Below are positions 1-6,778 of a DNA stretch of 20,133 bases, in pieces. The translations under genes and the position numbers were made by a program. The notes beneath the pieces were generated by a model, which saw nothing but the letters and a program-made list of their open reading frames with translations, made no database searches and was not told where the DNA came from. Within the stretch, counting starts at the first letter, position 1, and every line of letters begins with the position of its first letter. Location of the stretch: the NCBI GenBank assembly GCA_946633495.1, contig CAMPAX010000018.1, forward strand, positions 1 to 20,133. The letters run 5' to 3'. This DNA is from an uncultured Lachnospiraceae bacterium (lineage in GTDB: Bacteria; Bacillota; Clostridia; Lachnospirales; Lachnospiraceae).

Positions 1-176
1 GGGCCGAGGTGATTCGGGGAGACGAGAAAGGAACCTTTCTGTACGGCGGTTCCACCATCATCGTACTTGTGGAACCCGGTAAGGTGCGGATCGATGAGGA
101 GATTCTGGAGGCATCCCGGCGGGGAGAGGAATCTCCCGTGAAGTACGGTCAGGCGGTAGGAAAAAGCATCATATAG
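1..176 (+). CDS. psd: Phosphatidylserine decarboxylase, C-terminal end (5' partial)
   Basis: This is the 3' end of a gene that enters from the left edge; the reading frame starts at base 3 and ends at the TAG at 174-176. The 57 visible residues include the YGGST element (GGST codons at 45-56), followed by a hydrophobic stretch and KYGQAVG near the end. In phosphatidylserine decarboxylases the proenzyme cleaves itself at the Gly-Ser bond of this motif, and the Ser becomes the pyruvoyl cofactor of the small alpha chain. The enzyme makes phosphatidylethanolamine from phosphatidylserine at the membrane. The part seen is essentially the alpha chain and the end of the beta chain. The LTA synthase-like gene follows after 18 bases, so the two may be co-transcribed. 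The family call rests on the motif and the short C-terminal context only. Confidence 0.85.
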   Translation, partial: AEVIRGDEKGTFLYGGSTIIVLVEPGKVRIDEEILEASRRGEESPVKYGQAVGKSII

Positions 177-194
177 AATACGGGAATATGGAAA

Positions 195-1847
195 ATGACG
201 GATAGACAAAACGGCGATCCGAATACGCCGGATGAAACAATTAACGATGAAACAATTAAAAATGGAACAGTTCAGGACGGAACGGTTCAAGATGAGACAG
301 TTCAGGAAGAAAAAAAGCCGGTAAAGCAGAAAAAGCCGAGGGGAAAGATAGAGATCTACAGGATCGTTCTGGTCCTGGTGCTGCTTTTTGTATTTACATT
401 TTTCCTGGCAGGCGTGCTTTGGGCCCTGGGGTCCTGGAGTGTTATTACGACGGATGAACTTCTCTGGCATCTGAAAATGTCACTGAAGGGCACAAATACG
501 GACATGGTGGTGTCCTTCTGTCTCATCACCATCGGAAGTGCTGTTACGGTGACCTCGTTGGCTACGTTCTTCATTTTCCTGACACGTGCAAAGTGCAGTG
601 TGCGTGCAGGCCGGAGGACATATCACATCGTGCAGGTGATCGCGGGAACGGTTCTGATAAGTACACTGCTTTCCGCATGGTTTGGTTTCGGTATCGGGGA
701 GTTCATGAAGAACTACATGAACGTATCCTCATTTATCGATGAAGAATATGTGGATCCGGGAACTGTGAAGGTGACATTCCCGGAGAAGAAGAGGAATCTG
801 ATCTTTATCTATCTGGAGTCCATGGAAGTAACTTACATGGATGAGGCGAGCGGAGGTGCATTTCCTCAGAATGTGATCCCGGAGCTTACGGCGCTGGCGG
901 ATGAAAATGAGGACTTCCGCGGTTCCACAAAGACGGAGAACGGCGGCGTCGCTCTGCCGGGGGCCGTCTGGACCATGGGAGCCGTATTCGGTACCACTTC
1001 GGGCCTGCCGCTGAAGACCCCCCTCGGTCAGAACGGTATGTCGGCAAATTCGGATTTCTTCCCGGGGCTCATTACCCTAAGTGATATGCTGGAGGATCAG
1101 GGATATCAGAACCGGCTGATCATGGGATCGGATGCCACCTTCGGAGGCTGCCGGCTCTACTACGAGACACACGGGAATTTTACGATCCATGACTATGTCC
1201 ACGCGAAGGAGGTCGGAAGGATTCCGGAGGATTATAAGGTCTGGTGGGGATACGAGGACGAGAAAATGTTCGAGTATGCGAAGGAGGAACTGACGGAGAT
1301 GGCAGCCTCCGGACAGCCCTTCCAGCTGGCGCTGCAGACCATGGATACGCATTTTGAGGACGGGCATACCTGCCGTATGTGCAGGAATACCTTCGGCAGC
1401 GACAAATATGCGAATGTGATGAACTGCTCCTCCCGGATGGTGGATCGTTTCATCGCATGGGTGAGAGAACAGGATTTCTACAAGGATACCACCATCATTC
1501 TGGCAGGAGATCATCCTACCATGGATAAGAATTTCTGCAAGGATGTTCCGGAAAGTTATGAGAGGAAGACGTATTTCTGTATCATCAATCCGGCGGAGGG
1601 TGTAGAATCCGGAACCGAAAGACGGTATTACTCCACATTTGATATCTTCCCCACCACACTGGCGGCTTTGGGGGCCACGGTGGAGGGAGACCGGCTGGGT
1701 CTTGGGACAAATCTCTACGGGACGAGGGAAACCCTGCTGGAGCATTTTGGCAGAGAGAGACTTGAGCAGGAGCTGGAGTGCAGATCGAAGCTGATGGATC
1801 GGATGTATCAGGGCAAATATATAAGCCCGGCTCTGGAGGAACACTGA
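195..1847 (+). CDS. LTA synthase / phosphoglycerol transferase-like membrane sulfatase-fold protein
   Basis: A 550-residue membrane protein with an extracytoplasmic alkaline phosphatase/sulfatase-fold domain. It has a polar N-terminus built on short repeats (residues 13-38), three hydrophobic segments (about 54-77, 104-130 and 144-168), then the catalytic domain from about 200. Residues that fit the LtaS/OpgB active site are Glu208 in YLES, Thr260 in VWTMG as the likely nucleophile, His376 in MDTHF, and Asp439-His440 in AGDHPT. Family members move glycerol-phosphate from phosphatidylglycerol onto a lipid or sugar acceptor outside the membrane. Classical LtaS has five membrane segments, so this one is shorter. 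Cys393 and Cys396 form a CxxC pair inside the domain. The ribosome binding site is weak (GGAA), and the gene follows psd by 18 bases. The substrate (teichoic acid, glycan or another polymer) cannot be told from the sequence. Confidence 0.8.
   Translation: MTDRQNGDPNTPDETINDETIKNGTVQDGTVQDETVQEEKKPVKQKKPRGKIEIYRIVLVLVLLFVFTFFLAGVLWALGSWSVITTDELLWHLKMSLKGTNTDMVVSFCLITIGSAVTVTSLATFFIFLTRAKCSVRAGRRTYHIVQVIAGTVLISTLLSAWFGFGIGEFMKNYMNVSSFIDEEYVDPGTVKVTFPEKKRNLIFIYLESMEVTYMDEASGGAFPQNVIPELTALADENEDFRGSTKTENGGVALPGAVWTMGAVFGTTSGLPLKTPLGQNGMSANSDFFPGLITLSDMLEDQGYQNRLIMGSDATFGGCRLYYETHGNFTIHDYVHAKEVGRIPEDYKVWWGYEDEKMFEYAKEELTEMAASGQPFQLALQTMDTHFEDGHTCRMCRNTFGSDKYANVMNCSSRMVDRFIAWVREQDFYKDTTIILAGDHPTMDKNFCKDVPESYERKTYFCIINPAEGVESGTERRYYSTFDIFPTTLAALGATVEGDRLGLGTNLYGTRETLLEHFGRERLEQELECRSKLMDRMYQGKYISPALEEH
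231..305 (+). repeat. 15-bp tandem repeat, five units, inside coding sequence
   Basis: Five degenerate 15-base units (231-245, 246-260, 261-275, 276-290, 291-305) encode the pentapeptides DETIN, DETIK, NGTVQ, DGTVQ and DETVQ. The first two units differ at one base; the others are more diverged. The repeat lies in the polar N-terminal segment ahead of the first membrane helix of the LTA synthase-like protein. Because the unit is a multiple of three, a gain or loss of units would keep the frame. Confidence 0.85.
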
Positions 1848-1880
1848 CATAGAATGTTAAAAATCAAGGAGGATTTGGAC

Positions 1881-2633
1881 ATGGAACGTAAGAATCTTTT
1901 GGCAGAAGCCGGAGCAACCACTTATCCGGGACGAGGCATCGTTATCGGACGAACACCGGACGGGAAAAATGCAGTATGTGCGTATTTTATCATGGGACGG
2001 TCAGAGAACAGCCGGAACCGTGTTTTCGTCGAGGAAGGTGAAGGGATCCGGACCGAGGCCGCAGATCCTTCCAGGATGGAAGATCCCAGCCTGATCATTT
2101 ATGCGCCGGTGCGGGTTCTGGACGGAAATATCATCGTGACCAACGGTGATCAGACGGATACGATCTACGATGGCCTGCAGGCGGGCAAGAGCTTCGAAGC
2201 GTCTTTACGGACCCGGGAATTTGAGCCGGATGGTCCGAATTATACGCCTCGGATCTCCGGATATATGAAGTTTCAGAAGGCTGCGGCGGGCGAATCCGAA
2301 ACCGGGAAGTCTTCTTTGTTCAGCTATGAGATGTCGATCTTAAAGTCCAATAACGGGGATCCGTCCCAGTGCAATCGGTATACCTTCAGTTACGACAATC
2401 CGAAAGCAGGGGAAGGGCATTTTATTCATACCTACATGGGTGACGGAAATCCGCTTCCGAGCTACGAAGGAGAGCCGACGCCGGTGGAGATTGCGGAGGT
2501 GACGATCGCTGAGTTTGCCAGGGAGCTTTGGAATGCACTGGATCCGGAGAACAAGGTTTCACTGTTTGTCCGTTTTGTAGAGATCGAAACAGGCAAGGCA
2601 GAAACCGTAATGATCAACAAGAACACGAAATAA
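1881..2633 (+). CDS. purO: IMP cyclohydrolase, PurO type
   Basis: A 250-residue cytoplasmic enzyme predicted to close the ring of FAICAR to give IMP, the last step of de novo purine synthesis. It resembles the PurO family first known from archaea, not the N-terminal domain of bifunctional PurH. Visible family features are YPGRGIVIG near residue 15, YFIMGRSENSRNR (about 35-47), and VTNGDQTDTIYDG near residue 90. The start at 1881 is chosen because AAGGAGG (1866-1872) lies eight bases upstream; an in-frame ATG at 1854 would put this site inside the gene. The next gene encodes the preceding enzyme, AICAR transformylase, 25 bases downstream with its own strong ribosome binding site, so the two almost certainly form one operon. 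The pairing supports the call strongly. Confidence 0.85.
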   Translation: MERKNLLAEAGATTYPGRGIVIGRTPDGKNAVCAYFIMGRSENSRNRVFVEEGEGIRTEAADPSRMEDPSLIIYAPVRVLDGNIIVTNGDQTDTIYDGLQAGKSFEASLRTREFEPDGPNYTPRISGYMKFQKAAAGESETGKSSLFSYEMSILKSNNGDPSQCNRYTFSYDNPKAGEGHFIHTYMGDGNPLPSYEGEPTPVEIAEVTIAEFARELWNALDPENKVSLFVRFVEIETGKAETVMINKNTK

Positions 2634-2658
2634 AGGTCAGTTAAGGAGGACGAGGAAC

Positions 2659-3837
2659 ATGAACGAATTCGAATTAAAATACGGCTGCAATCCGAATCAG
2701 AAGCCGTCGAGAGTGTATATGAAGGACGGGAGCGATCTTCCCATTACCGTAGTGAACGGACGCCCCGGCTATATCAATCTGCTGGATGCTCTGAACGGCT
2801 GGCAGCTGGTAAAAGAACTGAAGAAGGCCACAAATCTTCCGGCAGCCACCAGTTTCAAGCATGTTTCTCCGGCAGGCGCAGCGGTGGGACTTCCCCTGAC
2901 CGAGATCGAGAAGAAGATCTACTGGGTTGAGGATCTGGGAGAGCTTTCTCCCTTGGCTTCCGCATATGCGCGGGCCCGTGGCGCGGACCGTATGTCCTCC
3001 TTCGGTGATTTCATCGCACTCTCCGATGTCTGCGACAAGGATACTGCCCGTCTCATCAAAAGAGAGGTCAGCGACGGCGTGGTTGCGCCCGGTTATACAG
3101 AGGAGGCGCTGGAGCTGCTCCGCCAGAAGAAGAACGGCAATTACTGCGTGATCCGGATCGATGAGAATTACGTTCCGGCTCCCACCGAGACCAAGGACGT
3201 ATACGGCGTTACATTTGAACAGGGAAGAAATGAACTGAAGATCGATGATGCTCTTTTCAGCAATATTGTTACGGATGCGAAAGAACTTCCGGAATCCGCA
3301 AAGATCGATCTGGCCATCGCCATGATCACTCTGAAGTATACCCAGTCCAACTCCGTATGCTACGTGAAGGGCGGCGCGGCCATCGGGATCGGTGCCGGAC
3401 AGCAGTCCCGGATCCATTGTACACGGCTGGCCGGAGACAAGGCAGATAAATGGTTCCTTCGTCAGTCTCCTCAGGTTCTCTCCCTTCCGTTCAAGGAAGA
3501 TATCCGCAGAGCCGACCGGGATAATACCATCGACGTTTACATCAGCGATGACTATGAGGATGTGATCGGTGACGGTGAATGGCAGAAGTATTTTACAGAG
3601 CAGCCGGCGGTCTTTACCAGAGAAGAGCGGAAGGAATGGCTTAAGAAAAATACGGACGTGGCTCTCGGATCGGATGCATTCTTCCCCTTCGGGGACAATG
3701 TGGAACGCGCAAACCGCAGCGGTGTCCGCTATATCGCACAGCCCGGCGGCTCCATCCGGGACGACAATGTGATCGAGACCTGCAACAAGTACGGTATCGT
3801 AATGTGCTTCACGGGGATCCGTCTGTTCCATCATTAA
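2659..3837 (+). CDS. purH: AICAR transformylase (stand-alone PurH transformylase domain)
   Basis: A 392-residue protein that matches only the C-terminal half of bifunctional PurH (about 510-590 residues); the IMP cyclohydrolase half is absent. It transfers a formyl group from 10-formyl-tetrahydrofolate to AICAR, giving FAICAR. SFKHVSPAGAAVG (65-77) holds the catalytic Lys67-His68 pair, and the block with GIGAGQQSRIHCTRLAGDKA is very well conserved. The C-terminus PGGSIRDDNV...GIRLFHH is typical for the family. AAGGAGG at 2643-2649 sets the start. It lies directly after purO, which supplies the missing cyclohydrolase activity. The symbol purH is used loosely, since the protein has only one of the two PurH activities. 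No U-rich intrinsic terminator follows; an imperfect inverted repeat lies at 3853-3891. Confidence 0.93.
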   Translation: MNEFELKYGCNPNQKPSRVYMKDGSDLPITVVNGRPGYINLLDALNGWQLVKELKKATNLPAATSFKHVSPAGAAVGLPLTEIEKKIYWVEDLGELSPLASAYARARGADRMSSFGDFIALSDVCDKDTARLIKREVSDGVVAPGYTEEALELLRQKKNGNYCVIRIDENYVPAPTETKDVYGVTFEQGRNELKIDDALFSNIVTDAKELPESAKIDLAIAMITLKYTQSNSVCYVKGGAAIGIGAGQQSRIHCTRLAGDKADKWFLRQSPQVLSLPFKEDIRRADRDNTIDVYISDDYEDVIGDGEWQKYFTEQPAVFTREERKEWLKKNTDVALGSDAFFPFGDNVERANRSGVRYIAQPGGSIRDDNVIETCNKYGIVMCFTGIRLFHH

Positions 3838-3852
3838 GAGATGTTGAGGGTG

Positions 3853-3891
3853 TCGGAAAGAGGATGGGAGGATGATCCCGGTTCTTTCGGA
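3853..3891 (+). other. Imperfect inverted repeat downstream of the AICAR transformylase gene
   Basis: Arms at 3853-3869 and 3876-3891 can pair through GGAAAGA/TCTTTC and GGGA/TCCC blocks, with an internal mismatch region and a six-base loop. No run of T follows, so it is not a standard intrinsic terminator. It could slow or stabilise the end of the purine transcript, ahead of the new promoter at about 3940. Confidence 0.35.
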
Positions 3892-3916
3892 AATGCGTGT
3901 CTTGCATGAAAAAAAC

Positions 3917-3945
3917 GTGCATAACCCCTTTACATGTGATATAAT
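3917..3945 (+). promoter_or_regulatory. Extended -10 promoter for the DivIVA-like gene
   Basis: A perfect TATAAT lies at 3940-3945 with TG at 3937-3938, making the extended -10 form TGnTATAAT. The hexamer 17 bases upstream (GTGCAT, 3917-3922) is a poor -35, which is usual for extended -10 promoters. Transcription would start near 3952, leaving a leader of about 62 bases before the ATG at 4014 that contains the hairpin at 3965-3980. Confidence 0.7.
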
Positions 3946-3964
3946 CGTATATTGCAGAGTTATG

Positions 3965-3980
3965 CCCCGATCTTTCGGGG
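3965..3980 (+). other. Leader hairpin
   Basis: CCCCGA (3965-3970) and TCGGGG (3975-3980) form a perfect six-base-pair stem with a four-base TCTT loop in the predicted leader of the DivIVA-like gene. No T-run follows, so it is not a terminator. It sits about 13 bases from the predicted RNA 5' end and may protect the transcript. Confidence 0.6.
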
Positions 3981-4013
3981 GGAAGAGACCGGATTGGGAA
4001 AGGAGTCGGTGAG

Positions 4014-4919
4014 ATGGAGTTCGAATTAAAGACAGTGTCTTTCGGTGGATATGACAAGAAAGCCGTAGAAACCTATATCACGGAAATGCAGGAGGACTAC
4101 GAGAAGCAGATCACACAGCTGAAGGAAACAGCAGCAAAGCTGGGTGAGACGGTAGACAGCCTTCGCAAGATGCGTGAAGTGAACATGAGTGAATCCAAGA
4201 GTACAGTGGATACACTGAAGACAGCAAATGCCGATCTCCAGGGAGAACTGGAGACGCTTCGTGCCAGGCTGGCGGATTATGAGGCAAATGAGGCTGAATA
4301 TAAGACAAAGTATGAATCTATAAGCAAGGTTGCACTGGATGCACAGATCCGTGCAGACCGTCAGATCCGGGAGACAGAGGAAGAGTGCAGGAAGCAGAAG
4401 GAGGAGGTTGCAGCTGAGCTGGAGCGCATGATGAATGAAACCAGAACTCAGTGTGATGAGCAGAAGGCCTCTACTGAAGCGGAATGTACCCGCCTGACTC
4501 AGGAGACAACAGCTTCCTGCAAGGAAATGCGTGAGACCACAGAGGCTGAGTGTGAGAGACAGAAATCAACCACAAGCTATGACTGTGCAAATCAGAAGCT
4601 GAATACAGAGACCTACTGTGAGAATCTGAAGAATACGACGGAAGCGGAATGCGCCCGGATGAATGCAGATACCGAGGCTGCCTGTGAGAATATGCGGGCG
4701 GAAGCGGAAGCAGAGTGTGAAGCGATGAAGCAGAAGGCCAGAGAAGAAGTGTATACCACACGTTCTCAGGTAAAGCGCGAATGCGAGAGCATCAGCGAGT
4801 TTATATCCCAGCTTCAGGTGTCTGTCGAGAAGGCGGCAGCGGCGATCAAGGATACAAAAGAGCTGACAGACGGCGCATTCGGGGATCTGAAGGGAAGCAG
4901 TTCTGCAGACACTGAATAA
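4014..4919 (+). CDS. DivIVA-like coiled-coil protein with 11-residue cysteine ladder
   Basis: A 301-residue cytoplasmic protein. The first 40 residues (FELKTVSFGGYDKKAVETYI...) resemble the DivIVA/GpsB membrane-binding and coiled-coil start, with a Phe and a Gly-Gly-Tyr-Asp turn. Nearly all of the rest is predicted helix with high Glu, Lys, Thr and Ala and no proline. All eleven cysteines (125, 147, 158, 169, 180, 191, 202, 213, 224, 235, 257) fall in one 11-residue register; Leu136 and Val246 fill the two gaps. This is a hendecad pattern, and its consensus is close to CExMKxxTEAE. There are no membrane segments. DivIVA relatives organise cell poles, division sites or wall synthesis, but the cargo here is unknown. 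The gene has its own promoter and is followed by a sensor gene and mreB, suggesting a shape or polarity role. The ribosome binding site (AAAGGAG, about 3999-4005) fits the ATG. Confidence 0.8.
   Translation: MEFELKTVSFGGYDKKAVETYITEMQEDYEKQITQLKETAAKLGETVDSLRKMREVNMSESKSTVDTLKTANADLQGELETLRARLADYEANEAEYKTKYESISKVALDAQIRADRQIRETEEECRKQKEEVAAELERMMNETRTQCDEQKASTEAECTRLTQETTASCKEMRETTEAECERQKSTTSYDCANQKLNTETYCENLKNTTEAECARMNADTEAACENMRAEAEAECEAMKQKAREEVYTTRSQVKRECESISEFISQLQVSVEKAAAAIKDTKELTDGAFGDLKGSSSADTE
4452..4748 (+). repeat. 33-bp coding repeat, nine units, encoding the cysteine hendecads
   Basis: Nine back-to-back 33-base units each begin with a cysteine codon (TGT or TGC) and encode 11 residues. 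DNA identity between units is moderate; those starting at 4617 and 4683 are among the closest. The same register continues outside the array at Cys125 (4386) and Cys257 (4782), so the protein pattern is longer than the clear DNA repeat. Confidence 0.85.
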
Positions 4920-4947
4920 GTGACATGTGAGCTATGCGTTGTACGTG

Positions 4948-4975
4948 GGACGCAGGGACTGTGGTTCCTGCGTCC
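4948..4975 (+). other. Strong intergenic hairpin before the sensor gene
   Basis: GGACGCAGGGA (4948-4958) pairs with TTCCTGCGTCC (4965-4975): nine perfect pairs, then a G-T and an A-T pair, around a six-base loop. It lies 29 bases after the stop of the DivIVA-like gene and 26 bases before the sensor start at 5002. There is no T-run after it, so it is not a typical terminator. It could act as an RNA processing or stability element setting different levels of the two proteins. Confidence 0.65.
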
Positions 4976-5001
4976 GATGTCTAATCAGGGGGGAAGCAGA
5001 C

Positions 5002-6744
5002 ATGAATCGTACTCTTGATTATCTGACACGTGCTCTGGAAAAAACCAAGAGCTGCGTGGTCGTAATGAAATATACGAGGGATGAACCGGTGACCCGGACA
5101 AAGTTAGACTATATCTCCGAAAATGTGCAGCAGCTGGGGATGAATCTGGCAAGTCTCAGGGGAGGTTTTCGTCTTCCGAAGGACTATATCCATCCGGATG
5201 ACAGGGACGGTTTTATCGATGCCGTCAGCATGGCTGCTTCGACGAAGACGAATTTCACCTACCGGGTACGACTGGTCGGGGATGACGGCGTGATCCGGAA
5301 TGTGGATGTCAGTTCCGAGTATATCGATTATGACGGCGACTATTATCTGATCGAATATGTCTTCCAGGAGATTGTCCTTCAGGATGGGGCCACCACGGAA
5401 ACCGCGCGTGCCGGGGGGGATAACCTGGGCGGACTGATCACCAAGGATGTTTTCAGGGAAGACGGTTTGGGAGAACTGTTCGGTTTCTTCGCAAATGCCT
5501 ACGGCCTTTACTCCACGGTGGTGGATCAGGACGGACATGCCCTCCTTCCGCCGGTGGGTCCGGAGGCCTACCTCGGACATTACTACGATATGTTTGAACG
5601 TCCGGAGAATAAGGAATTGCTTGAAGGGATCAAGCGTTCGGCCATGATGCAGGACACAGCAGTATATATGGAAATCCCGGACGGGAATCCCGAAAGCCGG
5701 GTATCCGCGGTTCCGCTGATGGTGAGCGGCGTGTATCTGGCAACCTGGATGCTGTATTCTCATGATAAATCCCAGACACCGTCTCTTCGGATCGCTTCCA
5801 GAGAGCAGTATCGTTTCGGTGAGCTGGTCTCCCGCTGTATTCAGAGGGCCGTCCTCTCCGGAAGAAAGACGGCACGGGAACGGGAGATCGAACAGCAGCT
5901 GGAATTTGAGGTCCATCAGAAACATGTTCTGGCGGAACTTCAGGATCTGATCCGCAAGGAGGATGCAGAGAGCATACAGACCATCATCCGCCGTTCGGCA
6001 GAGGTTCTTGAGGCGGATTATGCGTTCCTGATGTATAAGAATAAAAGGTTCGGCGGCCGCGAGGAACTGAGAGGTTCCTGGAGTATATCCGGCGGTCTTC
6101 CGAGCGGATGGAATCAGGGGAGTTTTACGGAAGAACAGAGGAAATTACTTCCCGGAGACGCCTATGTGGTGGATCAGCGCAGCATGACCAATCAGATCCG
6201 CGTGACATTGTTCCAGGGAATCGCCCGTGCAGCGATGCTGATGCCGGTATCGGTGGACGGAGAGGTGATCGGCCGGGTCGTATTTCTGGAAACCCGGAAA
6301 GAAAGGGTTTGGACGGATTCGGAGATTCATTTTGCAAAACTGATCGGAAGGATGCTGGGAGAGACCATCGAATATTCGGACGGACTGGGCGCAAGACGAT
6401 CCACCGGACGAGAGCTTTTGGATATCTTCCATCAGCTGACCATTCATGTATTTATCAAAGATAATGAGACGGGTAAGGTTCTCTTCTCAAATGAAGCACT
6501 GAACCGCAGACTTGGTGCGGAATTCAAGGGACAGGATTCACGGAGACTCATTCCCGAAGGGAAGGAACTCTATGACAGCTATCCCGGTACGGTTCTGGAG
6601 ACGGAAGAGCCCGCCCCCGGGATTCGCAACTGGCGGCGGTATATCAATGAATTGGGCGGGATCTACGATGTGACCGAAATCCCCATTGAGTGGCTGGACG
6701 GCCGACAGGCAACAACGGTTCTGCTTCGAGTTGCTCAGGATTAA
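5002..6744 (+). CDS. PAS/GAF multidomain sensor protein without an output domain
   Basis: A 580-residue cytoplasmic protein with no membrane segments. It shows a PAS-like domain (about 10-125, with a HPDDRDGF motif at 64-71), a second sensor-like region (about 145-285) of uncertain family, a charged helical linker (about 285-320), a GAF-like domain (about 322-455), and a final PAS-like domain (about 470-580). Related Clostridia proteins usually end in a GGDEF or kinase domain, but this one stops after the last PAS, and none is seen in the following bases. The start at 5002 has a G-rich ribosome binding site (AGGGGGGAA, 4988-4996); the frame stays open back to a GTG at 4927, but that stretch contains the hairpin and has no such site. 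The signal sensed and the partner are unknown. It sits between a DivIVA-like gene and mreB, 34 bases before the latter. Confidence 0.7.
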   Translation: MNRTLDYLTRALEKTKSCVVVMKYTRDEPVTRTKLDYISENVQQLGMNLASLRGGFRLPKDYIHPDDRDGFIDAVSMAASTKTNFTYRVRLVGDDGVIRNVDVSSEYIDYDGDYYLIEYVFQEIVLQDGATTETARAGGDNLGGLITKDVFREDGLGELFGFFANAYGLYSTVVDQDGHALLPPVGPEAYLGHYYDMFERPENKELLEGIKRSAMMQDTAVYMEIPDGNPESRVSAVPLMVSGVYLATWMLYSHDKSQTPSLRIASREQYRFGELVSRCIQRAVLSGRKTAREREIEQQLEFEVHQKHVLAELQDLIRKEDAESIQTIIRRSAEVLEADYAFLMYKNKRFGGREELRGSWSISGGLPSGWNQGSFTEEQRKLLPGDAYVVDQRSMTNQIRVTLFQGIARAAMLMPVSVDGEVIGRVVFLETRKERVWTDSEIHFAKLIGRMLGETIEYSDGLGARRSTGRELLDIFHQLTIHVFIKDNETGKVLFSNEALNRRLGAEFKGQDSRRLIPEGKELYDSYPGTVLETEEPAPGIRNWRRYINELGGIYDVTEIPIEWLDGRQATTVLLRVAQD

Positions 6745-6778
6745 CAACAGGAGAAGTATACGAAACAGGAGGAACAAC

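Noticed and set aside
2674..3834. Long open frame antisense to the AICAR transformylase gene
   Set aside because: It is the mirror of a highly conserved gene; no ribosome binding site or recognisable domain.
4452..4748. CRISPR-like or satellite repeat
   Set aside because: The 33-base period is entirely coding, without spacers, and explained by the 11-residue protein repeat.
4927..5001. N-terminal extension of the sensor protein from GTG 4927
   Set aside because: It lacks a ribosome binding site, spans the hairpin at 4948-4975 and does not look like a PAS start; ATG 5002 has a strong G-rich site.
6686..6778. Longer start for MreB overlapping the sensor gene
   Set aside because: The extra 31 residues are not family-like, and AGGAGG sits right before ATG 6779.
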